This document shows positions 7,340 through 16,443 of a stretch of 59,273 bases of DNA, piece after piece. Position 1 is the first letter of the stretch. Each line of letters starts with the position of its first letter. The DNA lies in assembly GCA_029250225.1 (NCBI GenBank), contig JAQWUY010000011.1, positions 1-59,273 on the forward strand. Direction: 5' to 3'. The notes beneath the pieces were generated by a model, which worked only from the letters and a program-made list of their open reading frames with translations, did no database searches and was not told the DNA's origin. This DNA comes from Alphaproteobacteria bacterium. GTDB lineage: Bacteria; Pseudomonadota; Alphaproteobacteria; JAQWUY01. A program made the position numbers and the translations under genes.

Positions 7340-8670
7340 TTTTTTAATGCTACACCTATATTATTATCAATAATAAACTCAATTTTCTTCTTAATGCGAT
7401 TTTCAACATCATCAATTAAATGAATCATATTATCTTTTTTCATTTCATTTACAATATTAATCGGTGCATATACGGTTGGAGTTCCTACTCCATTAAGATA
7501 AATTAATTTTTGCAATAATTCTAAACAGATAATTGTTAGGTTTTTTTGTGGAATCGGTTTATTTAAATAAATCTCACTTATACTTGGGCTTGTTCTTTTT
7601 CGTGTAATTTCTACAAGACCCGCTTTTGTAATATCCATCACATCAAAAACATTACTATCAATGCGTTGTAATTCAGATTTTAATATTTTTGGTAATTGTT
7701 TTGCCATTCCGCGATTCTTAAGGCGAACAAAATCAACAACTATTAATCCACTTAAATTTCTTAAAATTATTTGTTTTGCTATTTCCTTAACCGCTTTTTT
7801 ATTTAGTTTAAACAAAGCATCATCACCTTTATTAAGGTTTTTAAAATCTGATCCATTTACATCAATAGCCGTTATAGCTTCGGTTTCATCAATAACGATA
7901 TTCCCACCGCCTTGTAAATCAACACTTCGTTGTAATAATTTTTCTATTACATCATTAATTCCTGATTGTTCATATAAATCGCCATCTTTAAAGTGTTTAA
8001 TTGTAATATCACTAGCTTCATTTTTATAAGATTTTAATAAAGATAATGTTTCAAGACAATCTGTTACAAAGACGGAAGCGTAAATACTTTCATTTATGCA
8101 TTTTTCTAATAATGTTAGTGGTTTTTTAACAATGCCAACCTTATCAGTTTTATGATTTAATATTCTATCGTGTTCATTTCTTAAATCGCTATATGATTTT
8201 TCTAGATTTTTCAAATTAACATTAACACAGTTTGTTTTAACAACAACTCCGTTATCATCACCAATTACCGACGATGCTATTTTTTCCAACTCTGATTTTA
8301 TTTTGCCGTTTCCCGCACGATTATCAAAACCGAATCCTTTTGCTTGATTTGATATTTTAAAAAAACGATTTTCTATACTTATTCTAGTATGAAGTGCTGG
8401 TAGTTTATCATTAAAACCATCGCGAATTACTTGTACTAATACATTTTGACCTTGTGTTAATTTATTAAAATTGTTTAATATGGCGTTTGTTTCCCCAATA
8501 TCAACAATAGCGATAGACTGAGCTTTATTTATTTCCACTATTCTACCTATATATATCCCCCCAACCAGAGATTTTTGTGAAAACACTTCTGTTTTAAAGC
8601 TAAGCATTTCATCATTATCTATTTGAGCAACTTTTACTTGCCCAATTTTATTTTCAATATAATATTCCAT
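7336..8670 (-). CDS. rng: Ribonuclease E/G family protein
   Basis: Endoribonuclease that processes rRNA, tRNA and mRNA 5' ends. An S1-type RNA-binding domain covers about 35-105. The DNase I-like catalytic part has Asp270 in AIDVNGSD and Asp313 in VVDFVRL, matching the catalytic aspartates of E. coli RNase E. After the conserved GLVEITRKRT (351-360) the zinc-link CPxC motif is absent; SPSISEI follows instead. This is a known state in the short alphaproteobacterial branch, though it affects how the tetramer would assemble. At 444 residues it has no RNase E scaffold tail. Overlaps yacG by four bases. Confidence 0.92.
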   Translation of the reverse strand: MEYYIENKIGQVKVAQIDNDEMLSFKTEVFSQKSLVGGIYIGRIVEINKAQSIAIVDIGETNAILNNFNKLTQGQNVLVQVIRDGFNDKLPALHTRISIENRFFKISNQAKGFGFDNRAGNGKIKSELEKIASSVIGDDNGVVVKTNCVNVNLKNLEKSYSDLRNEHDRILNHKTDKVGIVKKPLTLLEKCINESIYASVFVTDCLETLSLLKSYKNEASDITIKHFKDGDLYEQSGINDVIEKLLQRSVDLQGGGNIVIDETEAITAIDVNGSDFKNLNKGDDALFKLNKKAVKEIAKQIILRNLSGLIVVDFVRLKNRGMAKQLPKILKSELQRIDSNVFDVMDITKAGLVEITRKRTSPSISEIYLNKPIPQKNLTIICLELLQKLIYLNGVGTPTVYAPINIVNEMKKDNMIHLIDDVENRIKKKIEFIIDNNIGVALKK

Positions 8671-8708
8671 TATCTTTCCTGTAAGTATTTAAAATTATTC
8701 TCGTTTTT

Positions 8709-9185
8709 TTATTTAATATGCATCACGGTTATGAGTGTAAACAATCGCCTTGAAGTTTCATAATCGATTTTCACATTTGACTCAACAACTTTTTGTAATA
8801 AATCAGCCCCTTCGTTGTGAATTCCCCTTCTTGCCATATCAATGGTTTCAATTTTCGAAGCCGGTAAAGTACGCATTGCATTATAATAACTTTCACAAAT
8901 ATGCGTGTAATCCTTGATAAGGCGACGAAATGGCTTTAATGAAATTATAAATTTATATATTTTATCACCTTGTTCATTTTTAACATCAGCATTTATTTTC
9001 TGACCTAAATCATCAATACTAAAAACCAATGCATAAGGGCCTTTGAATTTTTTATCAACCAATTCAAATCTATTTTCAGTAATTAAATCGCGAATAGCAG
9101 TAGAGCGTTCATTTTCAACAATTGCACTTCTACTCACAATTTTCTCTTTTAACATTATATTTAATAATTTATTAGTTTTATCCAT
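8709..9185 (-). CDS. UPF0262 family protein
   Basis: A 158-residue protein of a family found almost only in alphaproteobacteria and of unknown function. Recognition rests on ERSTAIRDLITEN (26-38), GPYALVFSI, ISLKPFRRLIKDYTHICESYYNA, IETIDMARRGIHNEGADLL and the C-terminal RRLFTLITVMH. There is no signal peptide or membrane helix. It lies just upstream of rng. In many relatives infA and maf lie between these genes, but here only 38 bases separate them. Confidence 0.9.
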   Translation of the reverse strand: MDKTNKLLNIMLKEKIVSRSAIVENERSTAIRDLITENRFELVDKKFKGPYALVFSIDDLGQKINADVKNEQGDKIYKFIISLKPFRRLIKDYTHICESYYNAMRTLPASKIETIDMARRGIHNEGADLLQKVVESNVKIDYETSRRLFTLITVMHIK

Positions 9186-9330
9186 ATTAATCCTAAATGG
9201 TAAATTTATACACTACAAAACAACAAATTTGCAATAAATGTGCAATATATAGCAAAATATACAAATTTTATCAAAAAAAATCCACTAAAACCTTGATTTA
9301 TTGTAAAAAAAAATTTATCTTGCAAATATT

Positions 9331-10449
9331 ATGAACTCATTAGGATTTGATAAAGAACCAAAAAATACAAAAGTAGTCGTTGCAATGTCTGGTGGCGTTG
9401 ACAGCTCTGTTGTCGCGTGTATGCTAAAAGAACAAGGCTATGATGTAATTGGTATAACATTACAATTATATGACCACGGCGAAGCTATACAAAAAAAGAA
9501 TGCTTGTTGTGCCGGTCAGGATATTGATGATGCAAGGTTCGTTGCTGGATTAATGGATTTCCCTCATTATGTACTTGATTATGAAACATTGTTTAAACAA
9601 AAAGTTATCGATGAATTCGCAGATGCATATATCCGCGGGCAAACACCTATACCTTGTGTGAAATGTAATCAAACCGTTAAATTTGAAGATTTATTAACTA
9701 CCGCTGTTGAATTGGGTGCTGATTGCTTAGCAACAGGACATTATATTCAAAGAAAAAACGGAGAGATAAAGAGTGAAATGCATCGTGGTTTTGACAATAC
9801 AAAAGACCAATCATACTTTCTTTTTGCGACAACACAAAAACAACTAGATTTTTTAAGATTCCCACTAGGTCATATGGAAAAAACACAGACTAGGGAATTA
9901 GCCCACAAATATGGTTTAAGAATTGCTGACAAACCAGATAGTCAAGATATATGCTTTGTGCCAAATGGTGGATATGCTAACTTAGTTAAAAAGTTACGAC
10001 CTGAATCAATTATATCCGGAAATATTGTTGATTTAGACGGAAATATACTAGGAAAGCACGACGGAATTATAAATTACACCATTGGGCAAAGAAAAGGAAT
10101 TGGAATCGGTGGACGAAAAGGTAGTACAGAGCCATTGTATGTAATTGAGTTAAGACCTGAACAAAAAGAAGTTGTTGTAGGGGAAAGAAAACATTTAGGC
10201 AAGCAAACTATTACCATATTAGATATAAATTGGATTGGTAATGATGAAATTGATTACAACCCAAAAGAAGTAGATATAAAAATTCGTTCTGTTATGAAAC
10301 CAGTAAAAGGGTTAGTATATAAAAAGGGCAATCACATCTTGGTAGAATTTATTGAACCTGAATTTGGTATATCACCTGGCCAAGCTTGTGTATTTTATGA
10401 TAATGACCGTATGCTAGGTGGCGGTTGGATAAGTGATACAAATGTTTAA
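9331..10449 (+). CDS. mnmA: tRNA 2-thiouridylase MnmA
   Basis: Makes the 2-thio group on wobble uridine 34 of Lys, Glu and Gln tRNAs, using ATP and persulfide sulfur. The 372-residue protein has the PP-loop SGGVDSS at 20-26, the GITLQLYD strand, and two catalytic-type cysteines: Cys112 in CVKCNQTVKF and Cys208 in DSQDICFVP. The GHYIQ and TDQSYFLF-like (here KDQSYFLF) tRNA-binding segments are present. A weak ribosome site precedes the ATG. A small membrane gene overlaps its stop by eight bases. Sulfur would come from a cysteine desulfurase elsewhere. Confidence 0.95.
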   Translation: MNSLGFDKEPKNTKVVVAMSGGVDSSVVACMLKEQGYDVIGITLQLYDHGEAIQKKNACCAGQDIDDARFVAGLMDFPHYVLDYETLFKQKVIDEFADAYIRGQTPIPCVKCNQTVKFEDLLTTAVELGADCLATGHYIQRKNGEIKSEMHRGFDNTKDQSYFLFATTQKQLDFLRFPLGHMEKTQTRELAHKYGLRIADKPDSQDICFVPNGGYANLVKKLRPESIISGNIVDLDGNILGKHDGIINYTIGQRKGIGIGGRKGSTEPLYVIELRPEQKEVVVGERKHLGKQTITILDINWIGNDEIDYNPKEVDIKIRSVMKPVKGLVYKKGNHILVEFIEPEFGISPGQACVFYDNDRMLGGGWISDTNV

Positions 10450-10666
10450 TTTTGATAATGTTTATATTGAATACGGATTAATTGCATTTATTGTTTTTTG
10501 GGTAATTCCATACATAATGGCAATTCCAATATCTATTTTATCAATAAAAAAATCACCATACCAAAAATGGTTACTAGCTTTATCGCTGATTCTTTCACCA
10601 TTAATAACTGGATTAATATATTTGTGGGTAAAAAAATTAAATCAGTATTTTAAAAAGAAGTCGTAG
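10442..10666 (+). CDS. Small membrane protein, PLDc_N-like
   Basis: About 74 residues from the ATG at 10442, overlapping the mnmA stop by eight bases; a GTG three codons upstream is also possible. Two hydrophobic segments flank a short KKSPYQKW loop: one at about 10-33, the other ending LSPLITGLIYLWVKK. The second half resembles the two-helix PLDc_N domain, whose members are mostly uncharacterised. The C-terminus is basic and likely cytoplasmic. It is translationally coupled to mnmA, but no functional link is known to me. Converges on dapE. Confidence 0.6.
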   Translation: MFNFDNVYIEYGLIAFIVFWVIPYIMAIPISILSIKKSPYQKWLLALSLILSPLITGLIYLWVKKLNQYFKKKS

Positions 10667-10677
10667 ATTTAATATAA

Positions 10678-11826
10678 TTAACAAACTTTATTTTTTAAAT
10701 ATTCAATTAATATTTGATTTAATTGATTAATATGATCAACAGGGACATATTCATCAACCTGATGAATTGTTTGACAACTTACACCGTAATCAATTACCGG
10801 ACAGTACTCAACTACAAAACGGCTATCACTAGTTCCGCCACTTGTTACATATTTAGGCTTACTACCCGAGATTTTTTCTATAACCTTTGATAAATCATCA
10901 GCAAGTGTATTTTTATTAGGTTCTGTAATAAAACTACGATTATTACCTAATATATGCATATCATATTCTAGTCCGGCCTTATCAAGGGTTTTACATATTA
11001 AATCCTGTAAAGTATCAGAGGTAAATTCAGATGAAAAACGAATATTAAATGTAAAGTTAGCAATTCCTGGAACTACATTATTAGCCCCAACTCCGCCACA
11101 AATATTGACTATCTGTAATGAAGACGGATCAAAATAATCATTGCCATTATCCATTTTCATTTCTAATAATGATGCAATCAATTTATTCATATTATGTATT
11201 GCATTATTAGTTTTTTCAGGATAACCAACATGCCCTTGCTTTCCTTTTACAATCACATTTGCAGTCAAGGAGCCACGACGACCAATTTTTATTTGATCAC
11301 CCATAGTTTTAAAATTTGTCGGTTCTAGTGTTAATGCACAATCCCACTTTTCACCCTTGCCGTGTAAATATTCTAGTAACTTTTTACTACCATTTACAGC
11401 ATCAGCTTCTTCATCACCTGTGATTAAAATACTTACCGAACCAGATAAATTTGGATCGTTAGCAATTTCAGAAATAGTAGAAATAGCACAAGCAACACCT
11501 GATTTCATATCAGCTGAACCCCTACCGTATAAATTACCGTCAATAATTTCACCACCCCAAGGGTTATATTTCCAATCTTGTAAATTACCAACTGCAACTA
11601 CATCTACATGCCCTACTAACATTATATGCGGTTGTCCTGAACCAATCCTAGCATATAAATTGTCAACATCATATGAACCATCACCGCTAAATACTTTGCG
11701 ATAAACCTTTGCCCCAATATCTTGCATGTATTTTTCTACCACATCAAGACATTTACCCACATCAGGAGTTATGGATTTTATCCTTACTAATTCTTGGGTA
11801 ATTTTAACGGGACAAAGGTTAGACAT
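10678..11826 (-). CDS. dapE: Succinyl-diaminopimelate desuccinylase
   Basis: Hydrolyses N-succinyl-LL-diaminopimelate to LL-diaminopimelate for lysine and peptidoglycan. This M20 metallopeptidase of 382 residues shows the di-metal ligands His73 and Asp75 (GHVDVV), Asp106 (GRGSADMKSG), catalytic Glu139 with Glu140 (TGDEEADA) and the late His355 (TIHQVDEY). The dimerisation lid domain lies at about 185-300. It follows dapD with a five-base gap. Together they cover the succinylase branch of lysine synthesis; lysC elsewhere in the window supplies the entry step. Confidence 0.95.
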   Translation of the reverse strand: MSNLCPVKITQELVRIKSITPDVGKCLDVVEKYMQDIGAKVYRKVFSGDGSYDVDNLYARIGSGQPHIMLVGHVDVVAVGNLQDWKYNPWGGEIIDGNLYGRGSADMKSGVACAISTISEIANDPNLSGSVSILITGDEEADAVNGSKKLLEYLHGKGEKWDCALTLEPTNFKTMGDQIKIGRRGSLTANVIVKGKQGHVGYPEKTNNAIHNMNKLIASLLEMKMDNGNDYFDPSSLQIVNICGGVGANNVVPGIANFTFNIRFSSEFTSDTLQDLICKTLDKAGLEYDMHILGNNRSFITEPNKNTLADDLSKVIEKISGSKPKYVTSGGTSDSRFVVEYCPVIDYGVSCQTIHQVDEYVPVDHINQLNQILIEYLKNKVC

Positions 11827-11831
11827 TTTCT

Positions 11832-12677
11832 TTAATCTCTCAATAAATCATTGATAGAAGTTTTTGAACGAGTGCGTTCATCAACCTTTTTAATAATTAC
11901 CGCACAGGCAAGGTTTGGCCCTGCACTGCCATCAGGTAGTGGTTTGCCTGATAAAGTACCAGGAACGACAACACTATATGCTGGAACTCTGCCCATATGT
12001 ATCTCGCCGGTTTCACGATCAATAATCTTGGTTGATTGTCCGATAAATACCCCCATAGATAAAACAGCGCCTTCTTCGACAATAACACCTTCAACTACTT
12101 CTGACCTAGCACCAATAAAGCAATTATCTTCTATTATTACAGGCCCTGCTTGTAAAGGTTCCAAGACACCGCCGATTCCTACACCACCTGATAAGTGAAC
12201 ATTTTTACCAATTTGCGCACAACTACCAACTGTTGCCCAAGTATCAACCATTGTACCTTCATCAACATAAGCACCTAAATTAACGAAAGATGGCATTAAA
12301 ACAACTGATGGAGCAATATATGCAGAATGCCTAGCAATACAACCTGGAACAGCACGGAAACCAGCTTCTGTAAATGCTTGTTTGTCCATTTTTTCAAATT
12401 TAGATGGAACTTTATCCCACCAATTTGAAGAATTAGGAGCGCCGGATATTAATTTCATATCATTTAATCTAAATGATAATAATACAGCTTTTTTTGCCCA
12501 TTGATTAACAACCCAAGAACCACTAGATTTATCGGCAATTCTTAATGAGCCATTATCTAGTAAATCAAGTGTTTTTTCCACGGCATCACGAACTTCGCCC
12601 TGTGTATCAAAATTAATACCATCGCGCTCTTGCCAAGCTTGTTCAATTACTTTTTCTAGTTGTAATAGTTCTCTCAT
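11832..12677 (-). CDS. dapD: Tetrahydrodipicolinate N-succinyltransferase
   Basis: Transfers succinyl from succinyl-CoA to tetrahydrodipicolinate. The 281-residue length fits. The N-terminal helical domain (1-100) includes KAVLLSFRL. The left-handed beta-helix then shows hexapeptide-type turns: [52 protein letters not shown]-terminal [24 protein letters not shown] follows. It is transcribed leftwards after the HAD gene, with a 56-base gap that could hold a promoter, and is followed by dapE. Confidence 0.96.
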   Translation of the reverse strand: MRELLQLEKVIEQAWQERDGINFDTQGEVRDAVEKTLDLLDNGSLRIADKSSGSWVVNQWAKKAVLLSFRLNDMKLISGAPNSSNWWDKVPSKFEKMDKQAFTEAGFRAVPGCIARHSAYIAPSVVLMPSFVNLGAYVDEGTMVDTWATVGSCAQIGKNVHLSGGVGIGGVLEPLQAGPVIIEDNCFIGARSEVVEGVIVEEGAVLSMGVFIGQSTKIIDRETGEIHMGRVPAYSVVVPGTLSGKPLPDGSAGPNLACAVIIKKVDERTRSKTSINDLLRD

Positions 12678-12733
12678 AAATATGCTCTCCTTAATTTATT
12701 ATATTTATATTGATAAATTATATTATTAAATAA

Positions 12734-13390
12734 TTAAAAAGACAAGAATTTTACTAGATCGTCAATTGCATAATCAATATAATCTTTGTATTCATCATAT
12801 TGGTGTTTTGTTTGTTCTGTGTATATCCAGACTGTTGTCATTCCCATTTTTTTTGGCACAACTAAGTTTTTTGCCATATCTTCAAAAAAGACGGTGTTTT
12901 TAAAATCAATATTAAATCTATTTTGCATAATATCATAATTTTTTTGTTGTGGTTTTGCAATAAAATTAGCTTCTATAATATCAAAACAATCGTTAAATAA
13001 ATTACTGATCTCTAATTTATCTAATACTTTATCACAGTGGCTTTTTATTCCGTTTGTATGAATATATTTTTCATTTGGTGCTTTTTGTAAAATATTTTTT
13101 AAATCTTTGTTATATTTAATAACTGAATAGTCAAGGTCGTGAACTCTATTTAAAAAATCTATTGGATCAACATTATAATTTTTAATTAATACATCAAGTG
13201 TTGTTCCATAGTCTTTAAAATATTTCTTTTTAAATTTAAACAACCCTTCATTATCAATCTTTAATAAATCCATAATATACAAACATATTTTATCATTCAT
13301 TTCTACGAAAATATCATTTTCCGCCGGATATATAGTATTATCCAAGTCAAAAACCCAATTTTTTTTATCTGATACCGATAACTTGCTCAT
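12734..13390 (-). CDS. HAD-family pyrimidine 5'-nucleotidase-like protein
   Basis: A 218-residue haloacid dehalogenase phosphatase. Motif I is FDLDNTIYP with nucleophile Asp15 and acid Asp17; motif II is the HTNGIK segment; motif IV is FFEDMAKN. A helical C1 cap lies between. The YP after the DLDNT motif and the overall pattern match the SDT1-like pyrimidine 5'-nucleotidase subgroup. In rhizobia this gene sits between argB and dapD, and here between engB and dapD. The substrate is not provable from sequence. Confidence 0.82.
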   Translation of the reverse strand: MSKLSVSDKKNWVFDLDNTIYPAENDIFVEMNDKICLYIMDLLKIDNEGLFKFKKKYFKDYGTTLDVLIKNYNVDPIDFLNRVHDLDYSVIKYNKDLKNILQKAPNEKYIHTNGIKSHCDKVLDKLEISNLFNDCFDIIEANFIAKPQQKNYDIMQNRFNIDFKNTVFFEDMAKNLVVPKKMGMTTVWIYTEQTKHQYDEYKDYIDYAIDDLVKFLSF

Positions 13391-13426
13391 ACTAAAACTC
13401 CTTTTTTAAATAATAAAATATAAAAA

Positions 13427-14080
13427 CTATATTTCAATCGCAGTCAATATATATGACCTAAGTAAATCAATGCCATCTTTCTTCTCAGCAGAAGTTGCAA
13501 CTATGAATGGATATGATGCCGATCTCTTTTGAACTAAGCCTAGAACTTCGTTGTATACTTTTTCCACATCAGATTTTTTTATCTTGTCAATTTTTGTCAA
13601 AATAATTTGATATGTAACAGCAGATTCATCTAACATATCCATCAATTCAATGTCATTAGGTTTTATACCGTGCCTAGAATCTATCAACAAATAAACACGG
13701 CGTAGATTAGCGCGTCCTTGTAAATATGAACGAATAAGATTATTCCACTGCTTTATATCCGATTTACTAGCCTTAGCATAGCCATATCCGGGCATATCCA
13801 CTAAATTAACCTTATTATCAACTGAAAAGTAATTTAATTCACGAGTTCGCCCTGGTGTATTAGAAGCCCTTGCCAAACCTTTTACATTAGTTAATGAGTT
13901 AATCAAAGATGACTTACCCACATTAGAACGACCTGCAAAAGCAATTTCTGGTAAATCCATAGGCGGAAGACCCGACAAGCTAACTACCCCTTTTACAAAA
14001 GTAGTTCCCCTAGCAAACAATAATCTTGCTTGCTCCATAGTATTTTCATCAAATTGTTTATTAGTTAATACCTTATCCAC
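13427..14080 (-). CDS. engB: Ribosome biogenesis GTPase EngB/YihA (YsxC)
   Basis: An essential small GTPase that acts in late 50S assembly. The core has G1 GRSNVGKSS, G2 near NTPGRTRELNYF, G3 DMPGYG and G4 TKID, then a TSAEKKDG G5 region. The family motif LPEIAFAGRSNVGKSS is exact. The start is uncertain: the frame opens at a TTG (14125) inside yidC, a GTG at 14080 just after the yidC stop gives a family-like 217 residues, and an ATG at 14038 gives 203. I use the GTG. It belongs to the rpmH-to-dapE cluster. Confidence 0.9.
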   Translation of the reverse strand: MDKVLTNKQFDENTMEQARLLFARGTTFVKGVVSLSGLPPMDLPEIAFAGRSNVGKSSLINSLTNVKGLARASNTPGRTRELNYFSVDNKVNLVDMPGYGYAKASKSDIKQWNNLIRSYLQGRANLRRVYLLIDSRHGIKPNDIELMDMLDESAVTYQIILTKIDKIKKSDVEKVYNEVLGLVQKRSASYPFIVATSAEKKDGIDLLRSYILTAIEI

Positions 14081-14084
14081 AGCA

Positions 14085-15791
14085 TTATCCAGTAGTTCTT
14101 TTTTGAATAGTATACTGTTGAGCAATTGATAACATATTATTCCAAGTCCAATAAATCACTAAGCCTACTGGGAATGTTGCTAACATAAATGTGAATACAA
14201 TAGGCATCCAACCAAATATTTTTGCTTGAATTGGATCTGTTGGCTTAGGATTAAACTTAAACTGTAACCACATTGAAATTCCCATTAATATTGGCCATAC
14301 ACCGATATTTATAATTGATAAATACGCTGGAACTTGCCAATCAATAAAACCAAATCCTGTCAAAACACCCAAACTATCAGGAGCTGATAAATCAGTAACC
14401 CAACCAATGAAAGGTGCGTGTCTAGTTTCTAGTGTAACGAACAACACTTTGTACAAACTGAAAAATATTGGAATCTGAATTAACATTGGTAAACAACCAG
14501 CCATAGGATTTACTTTTTCATCTCGGTACAATTTCATCATTGCTTGTGATAAACCTTGTCTATCGTTTCCGTATTGTTTTTTTAATTCTTCCATTCTTGG
14601 TGCAAGAACTTTCATTTTTGCCATAGAGCTATAAGATTTATTTGCAAGCGGGAATAAAAATGCTTTAACAATTAATGTAATTAACAATATAGCAAATCCA
14701 ACATTACCAGTTAAACCTGATAAATAGTGCAATAAATGGAAGAACGGTTTTGTTAAGAAATAAAACCAACCAAAATCAACAGCACGGTCAAACATTGGTA
14801 TGTTGTATTGTGCTTCGTATTTATCTAAAACATTTATTTCCTTAGCACCTGCAAAAACTCTCATTTCATATGAGTTTTTTTCACCAGATTTTAAATAAAC
14901 ACCCTTATTTTTAAAATCAGATTGATACAAACCGTTATTTAAATAACGGAAATTAGCTTTAATAGAGCTTTGTTGTTGTGGGATTAAAGTAACTAACCAA
15001 AATTGATCTGTAAAACCAATCCAACCACCAGTTGTTTCATAACTAATTTTTTTATCATCTTTTACATCTGAATAATCAACTTCTTCTAGTGTTCCATCAA
15101 GAACACCTATTGGCCCATCGTGTAAAATGAACATATTCTTTTTACCTTCATCAGAACTAGAACGAGCAACAAGGCCATAATCTGCAAATTCAATGCCGGT
15201 TTCAGATTTATTAACTACTTCTTGTTTTACACTTATCATATAATCTTCATCAATAGTGTAAATCTTTCTAAATTCAACACCTTGTGGATTTGTCCATACT
15301 AATGTAACAGGATTATCAACACTTAACACAGAATTTGTTGTATTCCACAGCGTTTTAGATGTTGGAACTAATTCTTTTTTACCAACCCAACCAGTATCAA
15401 CAAAATATGGTTTTTTAGTATCACGCGGGCTAAGTAATCTAACTTTCTCGCTATTTTGTGTATTTTCTTGTTTATAAGTGTTTAATACTAAATCATTAAT
15501 TCGCCCACCTTTTAAACTAATTGAGCCTGATAATTTTCTTGTATTAATTTTTATTGAACCAAATTCATTATCTAATTCTTGTAAAGTGTCGGAAGCCTTT
15601 TTAACATTAACACTTTCATCTAACATATTTATATCGCCATCAACTAAATTAGAAGAATTTTTTGTAGCTTCAACATTGTCCTGCCTTACAACGGGTTCTG
15701 GTGCAAAAAAAGCTGACCAACCGAAAATTACTATTATTGATAAAACAATCGCTAATACTACATTTTTAATTTCTGAGGAATTATTATCCAT
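14085..15791 (-). CDS. yidC: Membrane protein insertase YidC
   Basis: Inserts and folds inner-membrane proteins alone or with SecYEG. The 568-residue protein has the Gram-negative layout. A first membrane helix (about 9-28, VVLAIVLSIIVIFGWSAFF) leads to a large periplasmic beta domain (about 60-345). A conserved five-helix insertase part follows, with KPFFHLLHYLSGLTGNVGFAILL, MKVLAPRMEELKKQYG and NPMAGCLPMLIQIPIFFSLYKVL. The family's late membrane helices end near QQYTIQKR. Gene order rpmH-rnpA-yidC-engB is the common one, without the small yidD gene often found between rnpA and yidC. Confidence 0.96.
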   Translation of the reverse strand: MDNNSSEIKNVVLAIVLSIIVIFGWSAFFAPEPVVRQDNVEATKNSSNLVDGDINMLDESVNVKKASDTLQELDNEFGSIKINTRKLSGSISLKGGRINDLVLNTYKQENTQNSEKVRLLSPRDTKKPYFVDTGWVGKKELVPTSKTLWNTTNSVLSVDNPVTLVWTNPQGVEFRKIYTIDEDYMISVKQEVVNKSETGIEFADYGLVARSSSDEGKKNMFILHDGPIGVLDGTLEEVDYSDVKDDKKISYETTGGWIGFTDQFWLVTLIPQQQSSIKANFRYLNNGLYQSDFKNKGVYLKSGEKNSYEMRVFAGAKEINVLDKYEAQYNIPMFDRAVDFGWFYFLTKPFFHLLHYLSGLTGNVGFAILLITLIVKAFLFPLANKSYSSMAKMKVLAPRMEELKKQYGNDRQGLSQAMMKLYRDEKVNPMAGCLPMLIQIPIFFSLYKVLFVTLETRHAPFIGWVTDLSAPDSLGVLTGFGFIDWQVPAYLSIINIGVWPILMGISMWLQFKFNPKPTDPIQAKIFGWMPIVFTFMLATFPVGLVIYWTWNNMLSIAQQYTIQKRTTG

Positions 15792-15812
15792 TTTATTTTT
15801 CTTTCTTTTTTA

Positions 15813-16190
15813 TTAATCCTGTTTTGGCTTTATTAATTTTGATTCAATTAATGCTTTATCCATATCAGCAACTAGCTTTCCCCAGCTTATTTGTGCTGTT
15901 GAACTTCTTGCAATAAGAACTATATCATACCCACCTTTTAATTGCAGGTATTTTTTTGCAATTACTTCTTTTAATCTTCGCTTTGCTCTATTCCTAATGG
16001 TTGCTTTCCCAATTTTTTTGGTAGCAGTAAATCCAATATTTATATCATTACTTGATAATTTAGACGGAGCATATTGCATTATAAAAGATTTTGTAACTAC
16101 GGTTTTACCCTTATCCCTTAAATGCAAAAAATCTGCCCTTTTTTTCATGCGAAAAATTTTAGGCAGATTTTTTAAATTTTTATTTGTCAT
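15813..16190 (-). CDS. rnpA: Ribonuclease P protein component
   Basis: The protein subunit of RNase P, which trims tRNA 5' leaders together with a catalytic RNA not seen here. The 125-residue basic protein starts after a lysine-rich stretch. It contains RMKKRADFLHLRDKGK, a GFTATKKIGKATIRNRAKRRLKE signature with the RNR box at about 66-74, and a YDIVLIARSS strand. It lies 31 bases downstream of rpmH and 21 bases upstream of yidC, a universal arrangement. Confidence 0.94.
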   Translation of the reverse strand: MTNKNLKNLPKIFRMKKRADFLHLRDKGKTVVTKSFIMQYAPSKLSSNDINIGFTATKKIGKATIRNRAKRRLKEVIAKKYLQLKGGYDIVLIARSSTAQISWGKLVADMDKALIESKLIKPKQD

Positions 16191-16221
16191 AAAACAAATC
16201 CAATCGCTAGAACAATTGGTG

Positions 16222-16356
16222 TTAGGCGGTCAAACGAGAACGACCTTTAGCACGACGAAAAGCTAAGATACTACGACCAGCTTTTGTTGCCATACGAGAA
16301 CGAAAACCGTGACGGCGTTTGCGAACTAAATTACTAGGTTGAAATGTGCGTTTCAT
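16222..16356 (-). CDS. rpmH: 50S ribosomal protein L34
   Basis: A 44-residue, highly basic ribosomal protein. It opens [18 protein letters not shown] and continues with [19 protein letters not shown], the L34 signature. It is the first gene of the leftward rpmH-rnpA-yidC-engB cluster. The 87 bases upstream toward uvrB must contain the promoter; I did not identify boxes with confidence. Confidence 0.96.
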   Translation of the reverse strand: MKRTFQPSNLVRKRRHGFRSRMATKAGRSILAFRRAKGRSRLTA

Positions 16357-16443
16357 TGTTCTAATCCTTAATCTTTACAAAATTTATAAATAATTTAAGG
16401 CAATGTTTACAATATATATTATCAATTGTCAAACACTTTTTAC

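Noticed and set aside
11851-12198. Long plus-strand open frame opposite dapD
   Set aside because: It mirrors conserved dapD codons, and the translation has no recognisable features.
14081-14125. TTG start of engB inside yidC
   Set aside because: It would overlap yidC by 41 bases with no ribosome site; a GTG right after the yidC stop gives a family-like length.
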